Assembly: GCA_041655035.1 (NCBI GenBank)
Contig: JBAZCN010000043.1
Location: forward strand, 1 to 23,393
Reading direction: 5' to 3'
DNA length: 23,393 nucleotides
DNA from: NAT127 sp041655035
GTDB lineage: Bacteria > Pseudomonadota > Gammaproteobacteria > Pseudomonadales > Porticoccaceae
This document shows, one piece after another, positions 6,974-14,727 of this stretch. The position numbers and the translations under genes were made by a program. Within the stretch, counting starts at the first letter, position 1, and every line of letters starts with the position of its first letter. The notes under the pieces are model-generated. The model searched no databases. It was not told the DNA's origin and saw only the letters and a program-made list of their open reading frames with translations.

Positions 6974-7809
6974 TTGGGATTCTTGAGGTAGATGTTCTGG
7001 TAAACGTAATTGGTGGCTTCGACGTAGCCGTCGACGCTGCCGCAATCGAAACGCAGGCCCTTGAACTTGTAGGCCAGCACCCGCCCCCGCTGGGCCAGGC
7101 GCCACAGGGCGTCGGTGATCTGGATTTCGCCGTTCTTGCCGGGTTCGGTATGGCGCAGCGCCTCGAAAATATCCGGGGTGAGGACATAGCGGCCGATGAT
7201 CGCGAGATTGCTCGGCGCTTCTTCGGGTTTCGGCTTTTCGACCATGTCGGACACGGTATAGAGGCCCGGCTCCATCTCCTCCGCGGCAATCACCCCGAAC
7301 TTGGACACCTGGTCCGTGGGAACCTCGGTAATAGCCACCACCGACTTGCCAAAACGCCGATAGATCGCCACCAGTTGCGACATCACTGACTCCTCGCCCT
7401 CTTCCACCAGGCACAGGTCGTCGGCGAGAATCACCCCGAACGGCTCGTAGCCGATCAGCAACTCACCCACCAGGATGGCGTGGCCAAGGCCTTTCATCTC
7501 CGGTTGGCGGGTGGAGGAAAAGCTGGCCTTGTGGATGACTTCACGGACACAGGACAGGTGTTTTTCCTTGTCAGTGCCAGCCACCTGGTGCTCCAGTTCG
7601 TAGCTGACATCGAAGTGGTCGTTGATGGCGCGCTTGCCGCGGCCAGTGACGAAACCGATCTGGGTAAGGCCGGCCGAGATCGCCTCCTCGACCCCGTATT
7701 GCACCAGCGGCTTGTTGACCACCGGCAGCATCTCCTTGGGCATCGCCTTGGTCGCGGGCAGAAACCGCGTGCCATAGCCGGCAACAGGGAACAGACATTT
7801 CCGTATCAT
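6970..7809 (-). CDS. galU: UTP-glucose-1-phosphate uridylyltransferase
   Basis: The 279-residue enzyme makes UDP-glucose from UTP and glucose 1-phosphate in the cytoplasm. It starts MIRKCLFPVAGYGTRFLPATKAMPKEML: the nucleotide-binding GYGTRFLPATKAMPKEML spans residues 11-28 and VILADDL lies near 126-132. VSDMVEKPKPEEAPSNLAIIGRYVLTP and KFKGLRFDCGSVDGYVEATN near the C-terminus are diagnostic of GalU. An in-frame extension upstream is possible, but the ATG at 7809-7807 has an AGGAGT ribosome binding site and matches family length. It is followed by manB with a four-base overlap, forming a two-gene sugar-phosphate unit. With galE at 14728-15750 it gives a complete route to UDP-galactose. Confidence 0.96.
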   Translation of the reverse strand: MIRKCLFPVAGYGTRFLPATKAMPKEMLPVVNKPLVQYGVEEAISAGLTQIGFVTGRGKRAINDHFDVSYELEHQVAGTDKEKHLSCVREVIHKASFSSTRQPEMKGLGHAILVGELLIGYEPFGVILADDLCLVEEGEESVMSQLVAIYRRFGKSVVAITEVPTDQVSKFGVIAAEEMEPGLYTVSDMVEKPKPEEAPSNLAIIGRYVLTPDIFEALRHTEPGKNGEIQITDALWRLAQRGRVLAYKFKGLRFDCGSVDGYVEATNYVYQNIYLKNPK

Positions 7810-7907
7810 CAAGACTCCTGATTCATGTAGGATGGACTTTAAAGGCGCTATTGAGACCGTCTCCAGGCCCCCAGGTTCCACTGCGATGGTGTGGCGAGCC
7901 GTTGACG

Positions 7908-7913
7908 ATTATA
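7908..7913 (-). promoter_or_regulatory. Candidate -10 element for galU-manB
   Basis: A perfect TATAAT occurs on the minus strand 95 bases before the galU ATG, in the divergent galU/fabA region. The hexamer 17 bases further upstream (GGCTCT) does not resemble a -35, so this is a weak promoter call resting on the -10 alone. Confidence 0.3.
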
Positions 7914-7964
7914 TGTCAGCGGGCGAAAACAGAGCCAGCGATGACGCGGCGCCGGCCGTTTTAC

Positions 7965-7992
7965 TGGACATAACGGACGATTCCGCTAGAAT
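7965..7992 (+). promoter_or_regulatory. Candidate sigma-70 promoter for fabA
   Basis: TGGACA at 7965-7970 and TAGAAT at 7987-7992 are 16 bases apart, each matching five of six consensus bases. Initiation near 7999 would give a leader of about 50 bases before fabA. In other gammaproteobacteria FadR or FabR controls fabA; no site for either is clear enough to call here. Confidence 0.5.
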
Positions 7993-8051
7993 GTCGCGTC
8001 ATTTTGCCTGCCAGCCAAACTGGGAGCCGACCACCGAGGAAATGGTCCTGA

Positions 8052-8576
8052 ATGGATAACTCAAATCGTCAAAACGCCTTCTCGAAAGAAGAGATTCTGG
8101 CCTCGAGTCGCGGCGAGCTCTTCGGTCCGGAACGGGCCCGCCTCCCCGCCCCCAACATGCTGATGCTCGACCGCATCACCCTCATCAGCGACCAGGGCGG
8201 CAGCTACGGCAAAGGGCAACTGGTCGCCGAACTGGACATTCACCCGGACCTGTGGTTTTTCGACTGCCACTTTCCCACCGACCCGGTGATGCCCGGCTGT
8301 CTCGGTCTCGACGCCCTGTGGCAGCTCACCGGTTTCTTCCTCGCCTGGCGAGGCAACAAAGGCCGCGGCCGCGCCCTGGGCGCCGGTGAAGTGAAGTTTT
8401 TTGGCCAGGTGCTGCCGAGCGCCAAGACGGTCACCTACCGCCTGGATATCTCCCGGATCATCGAGCGCAAGCTGGTGATGGCCATCTCCGATGGCTCCGT
8501 CGAGGTCGATGGCCGCGAAATCTATAGCGCCAAGGATCTCCGGGTGGGCCTGTTTACCTCCACTGACAATTTCTAG
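8052..8576 (+). CDS. fabA: 3-hydroxydecanoyl-ACP dehydratase/isomerase
   Basis: The 174-residue enzyme dehydrates 3-hydroxydecanoyl-ACP and isomerises the trans-2 product to cis-3-decenoyl-ACP, the branch point of anaerobic unsaturated fatty acid synthesis. The active-site histidine is His73 in FFDCHFPTDPVMPG and the acid is Asp87 in GCLGLDALWQLTG, equivalent to His70/Asp84 of mature E. coli FabA. GEVKFFGQVLP and the C-terminal AKDLRVGLF are also conserved. Length is normal. GAGGAAATGG provides the ribosome binding site. It is followed by fabB after 75 bases, and the two are functionally inseparable: FabB elongates the cis-3 product. Confidence 0.97.
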   Translation: MDNSNRQNAFSKEEILASSRGELFGPERARLPAPNMLMLDRITLISDQGGSYGKGQLVAELDIHPDLWFFDCHFPTDPVMPGCLGLDALWQLTGFFLAWRGNKGRGRALGAGEVKFFGQVLPSAKTVTYRLDISRIIERKLVMAISDGSVEVDGREIYSAKDLRVGLFTSTDNF

Positions 8577-8651
8577 GTGCATTTAGTACACTAGCCCTCA
8601 AGTCAACTTTACAATCTGGCGCAAGCGCAAGACATATTTCGAGGAGTCCCC

Positions 8652-9866
8652 ATGAGACGTGCTGTTATCACTGGACTGGGAGTGGTTTCCTGCATAGGCC
8701 ATGACAAGCAAACCGTTACCAGCGCCCTGAAAGCCGGCCGCTCTGGCATCAGTTTCAAAGAGCAGTACAAGGAAATGGGCCTGCGCAGCAACGTTGCAGG
8801 ACAGATCGACATCGACCCCGCCGATCTCATTGATCGCAAACACCTCCGCTTCATGGGCAACGCCGCCGCCTATGCCTATATCGCCATGCAGCGCGCCATC
8901 GAGGACTCGGCCCTCAAACCCGAACAGGTCTCCAACCCCCGCACCGGCATCATCATGGGATCCGGCGGCGTATCCGGCGAGAAATTTGTCGAGACCATCG
9001 ACGTGGTCCGGGAAAAGGGCGTCAAGCGTGCCGGCCCCTACCGTGTCACTCAGATCATGGCCAGCACCGTATCCGCCTGCCTCGCCACCCCCTTCCAGAT
9101 CAAGGGCCTCAACTTCTCTATTGCCTCCGCCTGCGCCACCAGCGCCCACTGCATCGGCGCTGCGGTGGAGCAGATCCAGCTCGGCAAGCAGGACATCCTG
9201 TTCGCCGGCGGCTCGGAGGAGGAACACTGGTCTATGGCTTGCATGTTCGACGCCATGGGCGCCCTCTCCTCCAAATACAACGATACCCCGGCGCTGGCAT
9301 CCCGCACCTACGACGCCGGCCGCGACGGCTTCGTGATGTCCTGCGGCGCCGGCTGCGTGGTGGTCGAAGAGCTTGAACATGCGCTGGCCCGCGGCGCCCA
9401 CATCTACGCCGAGATCGTCGGCTACGGCGCCAATTCCGACGGCTACGACATGGTGGCTCCATCCGGCGAAGGTGCGGTGCGCTGCATGCAGCAGGCCCTC
9501 TCCACCGTCGACGGCCCTATCGACTATATCAACACCCACGGCACCAGCACCCCGGTGGGTGATGTACAGGAGCTCAAGGGCATTCGCGAAGTGTTTGGCA
9601 GTCAGTGCCCGCCGCTGGCGTCGACCAAGTCCCTCACCGGCCACTCCCTCGGCGCCGCCGGCGTCCACGAGGCCATCTACAGCCTGCTGATGATGGAAAA
9701 CGATTTTATCGCTCCCTCCATCAACATCACCAGCATGGACCCGGATGCCGCCGACATGCCCATCGTCACCGAACTGCGCGACAACGTGAAGCTGGAGCGG
9801 GTGCTATCCAACAGTTTCGGCTTCGGCGGCACCAATGCCGCCCTGGTGCTGCAGAAGTACCGCTGA
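8652..9866 (+). CDS. fabB: 3-oxoacyl-ACP synthase I (KAS I)
   Basis: The 404-residue condensing enzyme elongates acyl-ACPs, notably the cis-3-decenoyl-ACP made by FabA. The catalytic triad is visible: Cys161 in ASACATSAHC, His296 in NTHGTSTPVGD and His331 in KSLTGHSLGAAG. The C-terminal SNSFGFGGTNAALVL is also typical. MRRAVITGLGVVSCIG at the N-terminus and the overall length fit FabB better than FabF (usually about 413 residues with different flanking residues), and the fabA neighbour supports this. GAGGAG precedes the ATG. The gene ends about 40 bases before a strong terminator. Confidence 0.96.
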   Translation: MRRAVITGLGVVSCIGHDKQTVTSALKAGRSGISFKEQYKEMGLRSNVAGQIDIDPADLIDRKHLRFMGNAAAYAYIAMQRAIEDSALKPEQVSNPRTGIIMGSGGVSGEKFVETIDVVREKGVKRAGPYRVTQIMASTVSACLATPFQIKGLNFSIASACATSAHCIGAAVEQIQLGKQDILFAGGSEEEHWSMACMFDAMGALSSKYNDTPALASRTYDAGRDGFVMSCGAGCVVVEELEHALARGAHIYAEIVGYGANSDGYDMVAPSGEGAVRCMQQALSTVDGPIDYINTHGTSTPVGDVQELKGIREVFGSQCPPLASTKSLTGHSLGAAGVHEAIYSLLMMENDFIAPSINITSMDPDAADMPIVTELRDNVKLERVLSNSFGFGGTNAALVLQKYR

Positions 9867-9907
9867 CAACCCTATCGCTGACCAACATCCGGCCAGCCTC
9901 CCATCCA

Positions 9908-9939
9908 AAAACCCCTGGGGTCTTCCCCAGGGGTTTTTT
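9908..9939. terminator. Bidirectional rho-independent terminator between fabB and ssb
   Basis: AAAACCCCTGGGG (9908-9920) and CCCCAGGGGTTTT (9925-9937) are perfect complements around the loop TCTT, with six T ending the right arm and five A before the left arm. The hairpin can stop fabA-fabB transcripts on the plus strand and ssb transcripts on the minus strand. Confidence 0.92.
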
Positions 9940-10002
9940 GCTATCGGTTCGCGACCACCGTCGGAACGGGCTCTGCTTGCCTATGATCAGTTGACGCTCC
10001 TG

Positions 10003-10042
10003 CCTCGACACACCCGATGAAAAGGCCCAGGGTGTGTCGAGG
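10003..10042. repeat. 13-bp-arm stem-loop, diverged relative of the palindromic repeat
   Basis: CCTCGACACACCC (10003-10015) and GGGTGTGTCGAGG (10030-10042) are perfect complements around a 14-base loop. The right arm plus the next bases (GGGTGTGTCGAGGAACGAAGC) line up with the repeat at 10081-10110 (GGGTGCGCTGAGGAACGAAGC), so this looks like a diverged member of the same family. No T run follows on either strand, so it is not a classical terminator. Confidence 0.6.
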
Positions 10043-10080
10043 AACGAAGCTACTTGGCAGCCTACTTCAGGGATGAAGAG

Positions 10081-10110
10081 CATAGGGTGCGCTGAGGAAC
10101 GAAGCGCACC
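10081..10110 (+). repeat. Dispersed palindromic repeat, second locus
   Basis: CATAGGGTGCGCTGAGGAAC followed by GAAGCGCACC matches the left arm at 5427-5456 in 27 of 30 positions. It contains the core palindrome GGTGCGCT, nine bases, AGCGCACC. The three differences all fall in the nine-base centre, so the pairing arms are conserved while the loop varies, as expected for a repeat under structural constraint. It lies 7 bases beyond the ssb stop codon. Confidence 0.8.
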
Positions 10111-10117
10111 GCAGGAA

Positions 10118-10609
10118 CTAGAATGGAATATCGTCGTCGAAATCGCTGAAACCACCACTGTCCGCCGGCGGCTGGGGCTGGTTCTGCTGCGGTTGCTGAG
10201 GGGCCGGCCGGTTTTTCGGCTGGCTGTAGTTATTGTCAGCGGGTGGCGAATAGTCCCCCCCGCCGGAGCCGCCTCGACCATCGAGCATTTGCATCTCGCT
10301 GGCGACGATTTCCGTGGTGTAACGATCCTGGCCATCCTGTCCCTGCCACTTGCGGGTGCGCAGCGAGCCCTCGACATAGACTTTTGAGCCCTTCTTCAGA
10401 TATTGGGCGGCAATCTCCCCCAGCTTGTTGAAAAACACCACGCGGTGCCATTCGGTACGCTCCTGGGGTTGCCCGGTCTGCTTGTCCTTCCAGGTTTCGC
10501 TGGTGGCCAGGGTGACATTGGTCACCGCGCCGCCGCTTGGCATGTAGCGGGTTTCCGGGTCCTGGCCCAGGTTGCCCACCAGAATGACTTTGTTGATTCC
10601 CCTTGCCAT
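10118..10609 (-). CDS. ssb: Single-stranded DNA-binding protein
   Basis: The 163-residue protein coats single-stranded DNA as a tetramer during replication, repair and recombination. The OB-fold covers about residues 1-110: MARGINKVILVGNLGQDPETRY, EWHRVVFFNKLGEIAAQYLKKG, VYVEGSLRTRKWQ and DRYTTEIVASEMQML. A disordered Gly/Gln/Pro-rich linker follows, then the acidic tip DFDDDIPF that recruits repair and replication partners. I chose the MARGINK start (10609), the family start with GGAGTG upstream, over an ATG 12 bases earlier. It is downstream of the yajR-like gene on the same strand, with its own candidate promoter between. No LexA box was found nearby. Confidence 0.97.
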   Translation of the reverse strand: MARGINKVILVGNLGQDPETRYMPSGGAVTNVTLATSETWKDKQTGQPQERTEWHRVVFFNKLGEIAAQYLKKGSKVYVEGSLRTRKWQGQDGQDRYTTEIVASEMQMLDGRGGSGGGDYSPPADNNYSQPKNRPAPQQPQQNQPQPPADSGGFSDFDDDIPF

Positions 10610-10650
10610 GAAGCACTCCAACTGATGATTTTCGAAACAGGTAACACGGG

Positions 10651-10679
10651 AGTTTACTCGCTCTCTCCAGACCTGTCAT
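10651..10679 (-). promoter_or_regulatory. Candidate sigma-70 promoter for ssb
   Basis: On the minus strand ATGACA (10679-10674) and TAAACT (10656-10651) are 17 bases apart, five and four matches to consensus. A start near 10644 gives a leader of about 35 bases. It would let ssb be expressed independently of the transporter gene that ends at 10689. Confidence 0.45.
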
Positions 10680-10688
10680 GGCTTGCTG

Positions 10689-12053
10689 CTAGGCGACCAG
10701 CGGACGGCCCAACAGCTTCTCCAGCGCCGGCTGGTCGAACAGCCCCTTGTCCACCCGAAGGTAGACGAGGCGCTGATCCGGGATCAGCAGCACGTCCTCG
10801 ACGCCGGCCACCCGGTCGCGAATACTGGCGCCATTGGGTACCTGTTCGCCGTCCAGCAGCGGGATCACCACGCTGGCCCAGTGACGCGGCCGCGGCATGG
10901 TGGCGGCGATGAGCACCCATACAATGGCCATTGCCGCCGAAAACAGGAAGACCGCCTCGGCACCCACGACCTGGGCCAGGGTACCACCCGCGATGCCGCC
11001 GACAAAGGCGCCGAGAAACTGGCTGCTGGAGTAGATCCCCATGGCCGTGCCCCGGGTGCCGCTGGGGGCCGCCTTGCTGACCAGCGATGGCAGGCAGGCC
11101 TCCAGCAGATTGAAAGCCATGAAAAACAGGAACAACCCGGTGACGAACACGCCAAACCGCTGCCCCGCCGTATACATCAGCAATTCCGCCACCGCCAGCA
11201 CCGCCACGGCGCCGACGAACACCCATTTGAGGATCCGCTTGCGTTCGGCAACGATCATGAAGGGCAGCATGGCGACGAAACCAAACCCCATGGTCAGCAG
11301 GTAAAGCCACCAGTGCCTGGACAGCTCGAACGCCAGCACATTGCTGAGCACGAATGGCACCGATACCCAGCTCGCCATCTGGATCATATGGAGCAGAAAT
11401 ATCCCGGCATCGAGGCGCAGCAGTTCGCGATTGGCAAGGGTGCGGCCGAACAAAGCCGGCATGGCGAGCGCTTCCCGCGAACTCAGGCGGTTCATCGCCA
11501 CCGGTGTCGGAATCCAGTAGATCACCACCAGGATACCGGCGATGGCGAGCGCCGCAGTGAGCCAGAAGATGGCGTTCATGCCAAAGGACGAGGCGATGGC
11601 CGGGCCGACGATCATCGCCAAGGCAAAGGACAGCCCGATACTGCCGCCCACTGCCGCCATCGCCTTGGTACGGTTCTGCTCGGTGGTGAGGTCGGACAAC
11701 AGCGCCATGATTGTGCTGGCCACCGCCCCCGCACCCTGCAAGGCCCGGCCGATGATCAACCCGTGGATACTTTCGGCTGTCGCGGCCACCAGGCTGCCCA
11801 GCAGAAACACCACCATGCCGCCGACGATGATGGTCTTGCGTCCCAGTCGGTCTGAGAGCATTCCCAGGGGGATCTGGAACAGCCCCTGGGTCAGGCCATA
11901 GATGCCCAGGGCCACCCCCACCAGCATCGTCGTACTGCCGGTGTAATCGCCGCCATAAAGGCTCATTACCGGCAGCACCATGAACAGCCCCAGCATGCGC
12001 GTGGCATAGAGAGAGACCAGGCCGATGAGGCTGCGGATTTCCAGTGAATTCAT
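10689..12053 (-). CDS. yajR: MFS transporter, YajR type with C-terminal cytosolic domain
   Basis: The 454-residue inner-membrane protein has about twelve hydrophobic helices over residues 8-390 and the MFS motif A, GMLSDRLGRK, at residues 64-73. After the last helix a soluble tail of about 65 residues includes IRDRVAGVEDVLLIPDQRLVYLRVDK. Its beta-alpha-beta look and the total length equal those of E. coli YajR, whose tail is a ferredoxin-like YAM domain. The family is a proton-driven drug-efflux type whose substrate is unknown. The gene starts at ATG 12053; longer upstream forms lack hydrophobic or conserved sequence. No clear Shine-Dalgarno is visible, so translation initiation may be weak. 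In Pseudomonas-like genomes an MFS gene sits between ssb and uvrA; here uvrA is displaced by three sugar genes. Confidence 0.85.
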   Translation of the reverse strand: MNSLEIRSLIGLVSLYATRMLGLFMVLPVMSLYGGDYTGSTTMLVGVALGIYGLTQGLFQIPLGMLSDRLGRKTIIVGGMVVFLLGSLVAATAESIHGLIIGRALQGAGAVASTIMALLSDLTTEQNRTKAMAAVGGSIGLSFALAMIVGPAIASSFGMNAIFWLTAALAIAGILVVIYWIPTPVAMNRLSSREALAMPALFGRTLANRELLRLDAGIFLLHMIQMASWVSVPFVLSNVLAFELSRHWWLYLLTMGFGFVAMLPFMIVAERKRILKWVFVGAVAVLAVAELLMYTAGQRFGVFVTGLFLFFMAFNLLEACLPSLVSKAAPSGTRGTAMGIYSSSQFLGAFVGGIAGGTLAQVVGAEAVFLFSAAMAIVWVLIAATMPRPRHWASVVIPLLDGEQVPNGASIRDRVAGVEDVLLIPDQRLVYLRVDKGLFDQPALEKLLGRPLVA

Positions 12054-12089
12054 TAAATGACAGTGAGATGCGATCGCAAGTGGGACCGC

Positions 12090-12095
12090 ATTATA
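12090..12095 (-). promoter_or_regulatory. Candidate -10 element for yajR-like gene
   Basis: A perfect TATAAT lies on the minus strand 37 bases before the ATG. There is no convincing -35 hexamer at 16-18 bases further upstream, so the call rests on the -10 alone. Confidence 0.35.
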
Positions 12096-12158
12096 AGGGC
12101 TCTCGCCCGTTCCGGCCATGGCCGGGATGGTCCGGCCGGCCGGAGCGCAAACGGCAAG

Positions 12159-12179
12159 CGCCGCCGCGGTGCGGCGGCG
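12159..12179. other. GC-only stem-loop between epimerase and transporter genes
   Basis: CGCCGCCGC and GCGGCGGCG are perfect nine-base complements around the loop GGT. There is no T run on either side, so it is not a standard intrinsic terminator. It lies about 100 bases past the epimerase stop codon and could slow or protect the transcript end. It could also be chance in GC-rich sequence. Confidence 0.4.
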
Positions 12180-12279
12180 ATCCTCCCCGGCGGATCCAGC
12201 TGCCTGCACATGCGCCCGAGGCTCGGGGTCATCGCACCGCAGCGCTCATTGTCGACGACGCGCAGGGCTGGCCGGCACC

Positions 12280-13299
12280 TCAGCCATGGCCTATATACCA
12301 GGACATGGCCTCGTCGATGCCCGCGGCGATCCGGTGGGTCGGCTGATAACCCAGCGCCTCCCGAACACGGCTGATATCGGCCTGGGAATGGCGCACATCG
12401 CCGGGGCGGAAATCGCCGTACACCGGGAGGTGTGGGTAGCGGATGCCATTGTCGGCCAAGGCATCGCGAATCGCTTCAAACAGCTCGTTGAGACTGGTGC
12501 GGTCTCCCACCGCGACGTTGAAGACCCGGCTGGCATCGCGCGGCGGTGAAATGGCCGCAAGGATGTTGGCCTGCACCGCATTGGCGATATAGCAGAAATC
12601 GCGGCTGGTCTCGCCATCGCCGTTGATCCGTACCTCGTCCCCGGCAATCATTGCCGCGGTCCACTTGGGAATGACCGCCGCATAGGCGCCGTTCGGGTCC
12701 TGACGGGGTCCGAATACATTGAAGTAACGCAGCCCCGTACTGTGAAAACCGTAACTGCCGGAAAACACCTCGGCGTACAGTTCGTTCACATACTTTGTGA
12801 CCGCGTAGGGCGACAGGGGCTTGCCGATGTTGTCCTCGACCTTGGGCAGCGCCGGATGGTCACCGTAGGTGGAGCTTGACGCCGCGTAGGTAAAACTTTT
12901 CACCTGCGCATCCCGAGCCGCCACCAGCATATTGAGAAAGCCGTCGATATTGGCCTCATTGGTGGTGACAGGGTCGGCGATCGAACGGGGCACGGAGCCG
13001 AGGGCCGCCTGGTGCAGCACATGGTCCACCCCGGCCACTGCCCGGCGGCAATCGTCGGCATTGCGAATATCCCCCTCGATGAACCTGAAACGCCGCCACT
13101 GGTCGTCACTGGCCAAACCCCTGACTTCATCGAGGTTGTGGCGATGCCCGGTGGCGAAGCTGTCGAGACCGACCACCGCCTGATCGGCCTTGAGCAGGGT
13201 TTCGAGGAGGTTGGAACCGATAAAGCCGGCGACGCCGGTGATCAGCCAGGTGGTGGGGCGGGCCTGCAGGTCGCGAAGGGCTTGTTGGTACCGGGTCAC
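12280..13299 (-). CDS. UDP-N-acetylhexosamine (uronate) 4-epimerase, TviC/WbpP type
   Basis: The 339-residue short-chain dehydrogenase/reductase epimerises the C4 hydroxyl of UDP-GlcNAc or its uronic acid to the galacto form. The NAD-binding motif TGVAGFIGSN is at 21-30. The catalytic Ser/Thr region SSSTYGDHP is at 141-149 and the Tyr-Lys pair at Tyr165 and Lys169 (YAVTK). RYFNVFGPRQDPNGAYAAVIPKW near 191-213 is characteristic of the WbpP/TviC clade rather than GalE. A leader of about 16 residues before the Rossmann fold is also typical of WbpP. Start is GTG with AAAGGA upstream. It follows the TviB/WbpO-type dehydrogenase by 84 bases; this pair makes UDP-GalNAcA in Vi antigen and Pseudomonas O6 O-antigen synthesis. 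Substrate preference cannot be read from sequence. Confidence 0.88.
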   Translation of the reverse strand: MTRYQQALRDLQARPTTWLITGVAGFIGSNLLETLLKADQAVVGLDSFATGHRHNLDEVRGLASDDQWRRFRFIEGDIRNADDCRRAVAGVDHVLHQAALGSVPRSIADPVTTNEANIDGFLNMLVAARDAQVKSFTYAASSSTYGDHPALPKVEDNIGKPLSPYAVTKYVNELYAEVFSGSYGFHSTGLRYFNVFGPRQDPNGAYAAVIPKWTAAMIAGDEVRINGDGETSRDFCYIANAVQANILAAISPPRDASRVFNVAVGDRTSLNELFEAIRDALADNGIRYPHLPVYGDFRPGDVRHSQADISRVREALGYQPTHRIAAGIDEAMSWYIGHG

Positions 13300-13383
13300 G
13301 GGATTCCTTTATATTCGCATCGGGGCGGAACGGCGGTCAGCAAGCGGGAGACGAGGGATGGTCCCACTCCCACGCCCACTCGA

Positions 13384-14667
13384 TCAAAGCCGCAGGTCCG
13401 CCGCATGGGCCGGGAACAGATGCTTGAGGTCATACAGCACGCCGCTTTCACGCAACAACGCGCGCACACCGTCGGCGCGCATATCGCGGAAGCGGTCGTG
13501 GGCCACCGCCAGGATCACGCCGTCGTAACTGCCCGGCTCCAATCGATCGATCAAGTCGATGCCGTACTCATGGCGCGCCTCCTCCGGCTTGACCCACGGA
13601 TCGTGAACATCCACGCGCACGCCGTAATCCTGCAATTCGGTCACCACATCGACCACCTTGGTATTGCGGATATCCGGGCAGTTTTCCTTGAAGGTCAGCC
13701 CCAGCACCAGTACGCGCGCGCCCTCCACCTGGATGCGCTGGCGCAGCATCCGCTTGACCATCTGCGCCACCACGAAACGGCCCATGTCGTCATTGATGCG
13801 GCGACCGGCGAGGATCACCTCCGGATGGTAGCCGATGGCCTGGGCCTTGTAGGTCAGGTAATAGGGATCGACACCGATGCAGTGTCCACCCACCAGGCCC
13901 GGACGGAAGGGCAGGAAGTTCCACTTGGTGCCGGCCGCCTTCAACACTTCCTCGGTATCGATCCCGAGCCGGTTGAAGATGACCGCCAGCTCGTTGATCA
14001 GGGCGATATTGACGTCGCGCTGGGTATTCTCGATCACCTTGGCGGCTTCGGCCACCTTGATGGACGACGCCAGGTGGGTGCCGGCGCTGATGATGCTGCG
14101 ATACAGCGCATCGACAAACTGCGCCGCCTCCGGGGTGGAGCCGGAGGTGACCTTGACGATGTTCGGCAGGCGGTGCTGACGGTCGCCGGGATTGATGCGC
14201 TCGGGGCTGTAGCCGACAAAGAAATCGACATTGAAAGTGAGGCCCGACTCCGCCTCGATGACCGGCACGCACTCTTCCTCGGTGGCGCCGGGATAGACCG
14301 TCGATTCGAAAATGACCACGTCGCCGCGCTTGAGGACATGGCCGACGGTGCGGGACGCCTTGCGCAGGGGCGTCAGATCCGGCTGGTTGTGATCGTTCAC
14401 CGGGGTCGGCACCGTGACGATGTACACCGAGGCGGCGCGGAGCGCGTCGGGTTCGGCGCTGAAACTCAGCCCGGATGCAGCCCGCAGTTCGTCACCAGTG
14501 ACCTCGAGGGTGTCGTCGACCCCCCGGTCCAGGGCGGCGATCCGCTGCTGGCTGATATCAAACCCGATGGTCGGGTTGTGTTTGCCAAATTCCACGGCCA
14601 GGGGCAAGCCCACATAGCCGAGGCCGATCACCGCGATGGTGGTGCTGCTCGAGAAGGTCTGTATCAC
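13384..14667 (-). CDS. UDP-N-acetylhexosamine 6-dehydrogenase, TviB/WbpO type
   Basis: The 427-residue enzyme of the UDP-glucose/GDP-mannose dehydrogenase superfamily oxidises C6 of a UDP-sugar twice, reducing two NAD+, to give a uronic acid. The N-terminal Rossmann motif is GLGYVGLPLA (15-24), followed by ESTVYPGATEE (121-131) and FFVGYSPERINPGD (149-162). The catalytic cysteine is Cys263 in VGGHCIGVDPYYLTYKA. KENCPDIRNTKV lies in the C-terminal UDP-binding domain. ERINPGD and the HCIGVDPYYL form match the TviB/WbpO branch (UDP-GlcNAc or UDP-GalNAc) better than Ugd (UDP-glucose). GTG start with AAGGA nine bases upstream. It is the middle gene of galE-dehydrogenase-epimerase. Exact substrate is inferred from relatives and from the neighbouring epimerase. 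Confidence 0.88.
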   Translation of the reverse strand: MIQTFSSSTTIAVIGLGYVGLPLAVEFGKHNPTIGFDISQQRIAALDRGVDDTLEVTGDELRAASGLSFSAEPDALRAASVYIVTVPTPVNDHNQPDLTPLRKASRTVGHVLKRGDVVIFESTVYPGATEEECVPVIEAESGLTFNVDFFVGYSPERINPGDRQHRLPNIVKVTSGSTPEAAQFVDALYRSIISAGTHLASSIKVAEAAKVIENTQRDVNIALINELAVIFNRLGIDTEEVLKAAGTKWNFLPFRPGLVGGHCIGVDPYYLTYKAQAIGYHPEVILAGRRINDDMGRFVVAQMVKRMLRQRIQVEGARVLVLGLTFKENCPDIRNTKVVDVVTELQDYGVRVDVHDPWVKPEEARHEYGIDLIDRLEPGSYDGVILAVAHDRFRDMRADGVRALLRESGVLYDLKHLFPAHAADLRL

Positions 14668-14727
14668 GTGCCGGATTCCTTGTAGGACGCTCTTAAAGAA
14701 AGTTTCGCATATTGGTATTTTCCAATG

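Noticed and set aside
7832..8059. A 75-codon open frame overlapping the start of fabA by eight bases
   Set aside because: It has no good ribosome binding site or recognisable sequence, and the best fabA promoter lies inside it. Translational coupling to fabA cannot be excluded but nothing supports it.
13012..14685. A 557-codon open frame on the plus strand
   Set aside because: It is antisense to the dehydrogenase and epimerase genes, its translation has no family resemblance, and GC-rich codon bias commonly opens such mirror frames.
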